From Bacteroidia bacterium (GTDB lineage: Bacteria > Bacteroidota > Bacteroidia > JABDFU01): a DNA stretch of 10,920 nt. Shown piece after piece: positions 6,558-10,920 of the stretch. The notes under the pieces are model-generated. The model was not told the origin of the DNA, made no database searches, and saw only the letters and a program-made list of their open reading frames with translations. The position numbers and the translations under genes were made by a program. Position 1 is the first letter of the stretch. Each line of letters opens with the position of its first letter. The stretch spans positions 1 through 10,920 of the forward strand of contig JADLGT010000100.1 in the NCBI GenBank assembly GCA_020849195.1. The letters run 5' to 3'.

Positions 6558-7064
6558 CTATTGGAACACAATCAGCACCTGATTTTTTTCAACTGCTGTC
6601 CCCTTTTTTACATTTATTTTTTTTACAATACCATCGGCCGGCGATTTCAGCATGTTTTCCATTTTCATAGCCTCAAGAACAACAACTGCGTCGCCTTTTT
6701 TAACTACACTGTCTTCACTTACACGCACATCCAACACAAGACCCGGCATAGGAGCCTTTATCTCATTAACTTTGCTACTGTTCAAATTGTCCATTCCAAG
6801 CGTTTTCAGCAGTTCGTCAAATTTGTCTTTTACCTGCACCGTATAATTTGAATTATTTATTTTGATTATAAAATTTTTCTCGGCATAATCGGCTTTAATA
6901 ATCGCAGCAGTAAACGATCGGTTATTCATTAGAATATGAAAATTCCCATTTTTTAATTCGACCAAATCCCATGCCTCTTTTATGCCATTTATTTTCCCTT
7001 CTTTTTTTTGGGAACTACTTTCGAGAGAAAAATTGTGTTTATTATTTACATTTATTTTATACAT
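6558..7064 (-). CDS. Biotin carboxyl carrier protein (acyl-CoA carboxylase type)
   Basis: This 168-residue protein carries a biotinyl-lipoyl domain at its C-terminus (about 100-168). APMPGLV begins it, EAMKMEN follows with Lys134 as the biotinylated residue, and the paired VKKGDAVVVLE and KKGTAVEKNQVLI strands complete the fold. The first 80 residues form a beta-rich region (ILMNNRSFTA, IIKINNSNYTVQV) like the part of propionyl- or methylcrotonyl-CoA carboxylase alpha subunits that precedes the carrier domain. In Bacteroidetes such short free-standing carriers usually serve an acetyl/propionyl-CoA carboxylase whose other subunits are encoded nearby. None are visible here, so the subunits may lie elsewhere, and the substrate is uncertain. 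No signal peptide is seen, so it is cytoplasmic. It starts at ATG 7064 and is divergent from the plus-strand genes. Confidence 0.9.
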   Translation of the reverse strand: MYKINVNNKHNFSLESSSQKKEGKINGIKEAWDLVELKNGNFHILMNNRSFTAAIIKADYAEKNFIIKINNSNYTVQVKDKFDELLKTLGMDNLNSSKVNEIKAPMPGLVLDVRVSEDSVVKKGDAVVVLEAMKMENMLKSPADGIVKKINVKKGTAVEKNQVLIVFQ

Positions 7065-7204
7065 GTTTTGAAGTTACAATTTATTATGTATTTACAGGTC
7101 TTTTTTATGCTGCGAATAAATGAATTTCGTATGAATTATAAAAAGATTGTTTACTTTCGGACGGTTTTTAAAAACCATTAGCTGATTACATAATTTACAT
7201 TTTC

Positions 7205-10114
7205 ATTAGCCGGTCGTTTATCAGATTTTTTGTACACATATTCATTATTGTTTTTCTTTCATTCCCATACGGAAACGGAAGATCCTCACTTTTCGCACAA
7301 TCCGATTCGCTTAGTCCTTATGCCAAAAAAGTTATTTCTACAGCCAAAGACGTTGAAGCAAAAAATAAACTTGTCGGAAATTTTAATGCCGATTCAACAG
7401 CATCGCTTCCAATAGGCATTGTAAAGGAATTTGGCTCCACAAAATACATCATTGCTGTTGACAGCGGATCGTTTAAATCGAATGGGGCTTTTTTCAGCGC
7501 ATACATGGCGCTCGATTTTCCCGGCTCGGAGGCGCCTCTTGCTTTTGCGGCAAAAAATGTTGCGTTTAATCCCAAAGGGGTTAGCTCGGGCGCACTTACG
7601 CGCCTTATGCTTGTTACCGAGTATAAAATTTATTTTGGAAATAACATTCTGTTAAGGCTAAAGCCCGACGGAACTAATTATGTAGAATGGGATTGCAACG
7701 GGTTTAAATCCGTTAGTCTGAAAGGATTTTTTGAATTTGCGCCCGGGCTGCTATTGCCCGACAGCTCTGCAACAAGCGATAAAGTAGTAACTGCGAGCTT
7801 TCAACTCATCACATCCGATATTCACAATTTTGTTGCCGATGTAAATATCACACCGTTTTGTATTAAAGGTCTGAAAGATTTTTCTTTTTCAGTAAAAGAC
7901 GCAACAGTTGACCTGAGTGAAATTGTAAATATACCCGGCATGACCTATCCGAAGGGCTACCAATATACAAATGGACCGGCTGCTGCTTTTTGGACAGGCT
8001 TTTACATTCGTCAGCTGCAGCTAAAGCTCCCTACCGAACTTTCGAAGAACGGGAAGCGAATTGAAATTAATGCAACAAATTTTTTGATTGACAAAATGGG
8101 AGTGTCCGGAAATATAAATGTCGCCAATTTATTTTCGCTGGCCGAAGGATCCATGAACAGTTGGCCATTTTCTGTTGATCAGTTTTCGTTGAATATTATT
8201 TACAATCGATTGAATGGCGCATCCATCAGCGGTGGACTACAAATTCCTTTTACAACAACTGCGCTCAACTATTCTGCAAGCATATTCCAAAATTTTAATA
8301 CCGATGAACTTGATTATTCTTTTTTAATTCAGTCGAAAAATGGTTTAAAAATTCCTGCCTTTGCCGCAACCATTAATCTTTACAGTTCATCTACCATTGT
8401 TGTACAAAAAGCAAACGGAACTTTACTGCCAACAGCAACACTTAACGGCGATATAACAATAAACTCTTCGGGCCTTACCATCCCCTCTATTCGTTTCGAA
8501 AAATTATTCATGACTTCCGAAAGACCTTATATTAAAGGAGGCTACTTCGCCACTTCGGCTTTAGGATCGGCTGCTATTGGCGGATTTGCATGCAGCCTCG
8601 ACAGTATTTGCCTTTCGTTTAACAACCTTCATCCCGAACTGGATGTAACGGGAACATTTAACTTTATGGGTAAGGGTGATTTCGGATTTTCAGCTACAAC
8701 AACTGCGCGTGTCATTGGCAAAATTGAAGAAACAAAATCTGCTGTTGAAAGTGCAACGCCAATTACTAAAACAACTTGGTCGTTCGACCGTATTGCCGTA
8801 GGCGATATTGGCCTTGATGTTGAAACGCAGCCCTACCGAATTAAAGGTGGCATAACCTATAAAGAGAAAGACCTGCTTTTTGGGAATGGATTTTTTGGCA
8901 GCCTTTCCTTTGAGTTAAAATCAGAACCGGCAAAATTTAATCCTGCCGTAAATGCAGGCTTTGGAACTAAAGCAAGTATGCATTATTGGTATGCCGATGG
9001 AATTGTGTCCACCTCTATTCCACTTGGATCTATTGCCGAAATTAAACGTCTTATGGGTGGAATGTATTACCACATGAAACCATCTACGGGCTTTATGTAC
9101 ATGGCTACGATGCTTTATAAAAATACAAACAGCGTTGTGGTTCCGGTTAATTATATTCCGGATAGCACTGCCGGATATGGTTTTAGGGCGGGAGTAACTT
9201 TTTCGTCTGTTAAATCGGAAAAGGTTTTTAATGGAGACATGCTGCTTACCATCAACCTGAATAAAAACGGAGGACTAAGCAGCGCTGCCTTCGATGGCGA
9301 TGTGGTTTCACTTGCATCTATTTCCGACAGACAAAAGCAACCCGCGTCTAAACAAAAAATTTACGGATCCATGCACATGACTTACGATAATTCTAACCAA
9401 TCTTTTCACGCATTATTTAACGCAAAAATAAATGTGCCCGGCATAGTTTCCGGCAACGGTCAGGCCATTATTCATTTCGACCCGAAAGAATGGTATGTAT
9501 GTATTGGCAAACCAAGCGCTCCTATTAATGTTTCGCTGCTTAATTTTGCAGCGGTTCGAGCGTATTTTATGATGGGACATAGCCTCGAACCTATGCCCGC
9601 CCCTCCGTCGCTCGTAACAGATATTGTAAATGGTTATGGACTTAAAAACAGCCGAAATAGTGCGGCGCTACAGGGAGGCAATGGCGTTGCAACAGGAGCG
9701 AATTTTTCAACCGGCATAAGTAATCGTTTCGGAAACGAAGCGGTTAATGTAAATTATTCGTTATACGCTGTGGTTGGCTTTGATGTTATGGCCGCCGACT
9801 ATGGTACTAATACGCGTTGCAGCAACACCAACGATGTGATTGGAATTAACGGCTGGTATTTTCAAGGGCAAGCGTATTTGGGTTTACAGGGTCTTTTCAG
9901 GGCCCACGTTGATGTTGATTTAAGGGCTTTCCATATTAAAACCGACCTCGACGTCCTGTCGCTTTCGGCTGCAGCCATTTTGCAAGCACAGGCACCGAAA
10001 CCAACCTATTTTTATGCCGATGTGGCTGTACATATTGTTGCGCTTAGCTTTTTAAGCACCGACTACCATATCCCATTTTCGTATGGCACAACATGCGGAA
10101 CGATAGTTAAGTAA
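7205..10114 (+). CDS. Large exported beta-rich protein, unrecognised; non-canonical or damaged start
   Basis: The frame is open from 7172 to the TAA at 10112-10114. The first ATG is at 7505 (869 residues). Upstream codons encode a convincing signal peptide: SRSFIRFF, the hydrophobic run IFIIVFLSFP, then SSLFAQ before SDSLSPYAKK. The real N-terminus is therefore near 7205, where an ATT codon precedes AGC CGG TCG (969 residues). No ATG, GTG or TTG occurs in frame between 7172 and 7505, so the start is ATT or a base has been lost or miscalled. The mature protein is dominated by alternating hydrophobic/polar strands rich in Gly, Asn, Ser and Thr, with few cysteines, suggesting a long surface or periplasmic beta structure. 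I recognise no family and no catalytic motif. The next gene starts one base past its stop, so the two form an operon. Confidence 0.75.
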   Translation: MSRSFIRFFVHIFIIVFLSFPYGNGRSSLFAQSDSLSPYAKKVISTAKDVEAKNKLVGNFNADSTASLPIGIVKEFGSTKYIIAVDSGSFKSNGAFFSAYMALDFPGSEAPLAFAAKNVAFNPKGVSSGALTRLMLVTEYKIYFGNNILLRLKPDGTNYVEWDCNGFKSVSLKGFFEFAPGLLLPDSSATSDKVVTASFQLITSDIHNFVADVNITPFCIKGLKDFSFSVKDATVDLSEIVNIPGMTYPKGYQYTNGPAAAFWTGFYIRQLQLKLPTELSKNGKRIEINATNFLIDKMGVSGNINVANLFSLAEGSMNSWPFSVDQFSLNIIYNRLNGASISGGLQIPFTTTALNYSASIFQNFNTDELDYSFLIQSKNGLKIPAFAATINLYSSSTIVVQKANGTLLPTATLNGDITINSSGLTIPSIRFEKLFMTSERPYIKGGYFATSALGSAAIGGFACSLDSICLSFNNLHPELDVTGTFNFMGKGDFGFSATTTARVIGKIEETKSAVESATPITKTTWSFDRIAVGDIGLDVETQPYRIKGGITYKEKDLLFGNGFFGSLSFELKSEPAKFNPAVNAGFGTKASMHYWYADGIVSTSIPLGSIAEIKRLMGGMYYHMKPSTGFMYMATMLYKNTNSVVVPVNYIPDSTAGYGFRAGVTFSSVKSEKVFNGDMLLTINLNKNGGLSSAAFDGDVVSLASISDRQKQPASKQKIYGSMHMTYDNSNQSFHALFNAKINVPGIVSGNGQAIIHFDPKEWYVCIGKPSAPINVSLLNFAAVRAYFMMGHSLEPMPAPPSLVTDIVNGYGLKNSRNSAALQGGNGVATGANFSTGISNRFGNEAVNVNYSLYAVVGFDVMAADYGTNTRCSNTNDVIGINGWYFQGQAYLGLQGLFRAHVDVDLRAFHIKTDLDVLSLSAAAILQAQAPKPTYFYADVAVHIVALSFLSTDYHIPFSYGTTCGTIVK

Positions 10115-10115
10115 G

Positions 10116-10920
10116 ATGATGCGAATACCTTTTAATACAATTATGTATCGCCTTTATTTAGTGTATGTGTTCGCCCAATTTTTACTTTGTAAAAATATGT
10201 TTTCGCAAACCAATGTATTGGCTGCAAAAACATTAGTTAAAAAAAATGCTGTGCTTCTTCGCTGGGCTCCTCCGAATAAAAATTTATGGGAAAACGGAAT
10301 TAAATATGGTTACAAAATAGAGCGTATCTCTCTTTCATCGACAACACTTTCTGACAGCTCAGCATTTCGTTCTTCAACATTGCTTACATCAGTAGCATTA
10401 AAACCTCATCCGGCAACTGATACTGCATACTGGCGTGCAATGATAACTCAAAATAAAAACACTGCTTTGGTGTATGCTGTGCTTTATCCGAAAACATCAA
10501 ATAAAAACTCGCCCGCTCAACAAAAAGAGGAAGCCGACAAAATGTTATATGGACTAATGCTTTCTGTATGCAACTATTCCGCCCAAACGGCGCAAACAGC
10601 AGCATTGTATTTTTGTGATAGCAGTATAAATAATAATACGATTTACGCTTATCGCATCAGCTTATTTGGCGCTCCCAAAAACACGTCTGCTCTTCAAACA
10701 CACATTGTTGTTGACGCACGAATCATCGACGCTGCTCCGCCCATCGATTCTTTATCGGCAAAAACTCGCGGGAAAAAAGTAGAGCTGCGTTGGAATATAA
10801 AAAATACAAAAGATAATTACTCGGGCTATTTTATTGAACGAAGCACGGATAGCCTGCACTTTTCGAGGGTGAATCATGTTCCGCATGTTGCGGCATATAC
10901 TCAATTTGAAAAAAATACCG
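10116..10920 (+). CDS. Exported fibronectin type III protein, 3' end beyond the window
   Basis: The frame is open from ATG 10116 (or the adjacent ATG 10119) to the right edge, at least 268 residues. The start is one base past the previous stop, which implies coupling. MRIPFNTIMYRLYLVYVFAQ, then a hydrophobic FLLC and KNMFSQ, forms a signal peptide ending before TNVLAA. At least two fibronectin-III-like units are visible. One starts at NAVLLRWAPP with YGYKIERIS. The other, near the right edge, is KVELRWNI with SGYFIERSTDSLHFSRV; its W-x(n)-Y-x-IERS pattern is the typical B-C strand signature. Such proteins act in surface adhesion or as scaffold parts. No catalytic region is visible in the part present. 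Confidence 0.8.
   Translation, partial: MMRIPFNTIMYRLYLVYVFAQFLLCKNMFSQTNVLAAKTLVKKNAVLLRWAPPNKNLWENGIKYGYKIERISLSSTTLSDSSAFRSSTLLTSVALKPHPATDTAYWRAMITQNKNTALVYAVLYPKTSNKNSPAQQKEEADKMLYGLMLSVCNYSAQTAQTAALYFCDSSINNNTIYAYRISLFGAPKNTSALQTHIVVDARIIDAAPPIDSLSAKTRGKKVELRWNIKNTKDNYSGYFIERSTDSLHFSRVNHVPHVAAYTQFEKNT

Noticed and set aside
7230..7415. Short plus-strand frame starting at TTG 7230
   Set aside because: It is out of frame with the large gene, encodes no signal peptide, and overlaps codons that make a convincing one in the other frame.
7318..7575. Minus-strand open frame within the start of the large plus-strand gene
   Set aside because: It is a shadow of the real gene with no start context or homology that I recognise.
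10384..10605. Minus-strand open frame near the right end
   Set aside because: It lies opposite the FnIII gene, whose frame, signal peptide and repeats are well supported.

Overview
The window looks like a chromosome segment from an AT-rich member of the Bacteroidetes. The support is a large exported protein with an N-terminal LPPYSGYLPDY-type region and fibronectin-III domains, a Bacteroidetes-style pre-toxin zincin, a free-standing biotin carboxyl carrier protein and short signal peptides ending in -AQ or -SQ. No RNA gene, CRISPR array, insertion sequence or phage gene was seen.

Layout. Positions 1-5427 (minus strand) form what I read as a polymorphic-toxin locus. A 1285-residue exported protein (5427-1570) is followed, with overlap, by a small lipoprotein (imm1, 1604-852). 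Next come a second, 5'-truncated copy of the toxin C-terminal domain (846-481) and a second copy of the lipoprotein gene (imm2, 500 to beyond the left edge). This is a full toxin/immunity pair followed by an orphan toxin-tip/immunity cassette. The toxin tip carries a Cys-His-Ser-Met-Gly nucleophile-elbow motif, so a lipase or esterase-like alpha/beta hydrolase is the best guess. The lipoprotein partners fit an enzyme that acts in the cell envelope.

The most striking observation is in imm2. Its lipoprotein signal peptide is encoded largely by an ATTT tetranucleotide repeat (451-480). As written, the gene is out of frame with its only good ATG. Loss of one unit, or gain of two, would join the ATG and its ribosome-binding site to a complete lipobox and to the homologous mature protein. 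This looks like a slipped-strand phase switch on an immunity gene. imm1 has a ten-base homopolymer at the equivalent place.

Upstream, also on the minus strand, are a Tat-exported Mn-type superoxide dismutase (6243-5500) and a biotin carboxyl carrier protein (7064-6558). A cluster of roughly 90-base-period repeats lies between them. On the plus strand, 7205-10920 carries two closely spaced genes. The first is a large unrecognised beta-rich exported protein that lacks a conventional start codon at its signal peptide. The second is a fibronectin-III-type exported protein that runs off the right edge. These two resemble the N-terminal half of the toxin in style and may belong to the same surface system, but that is inference.
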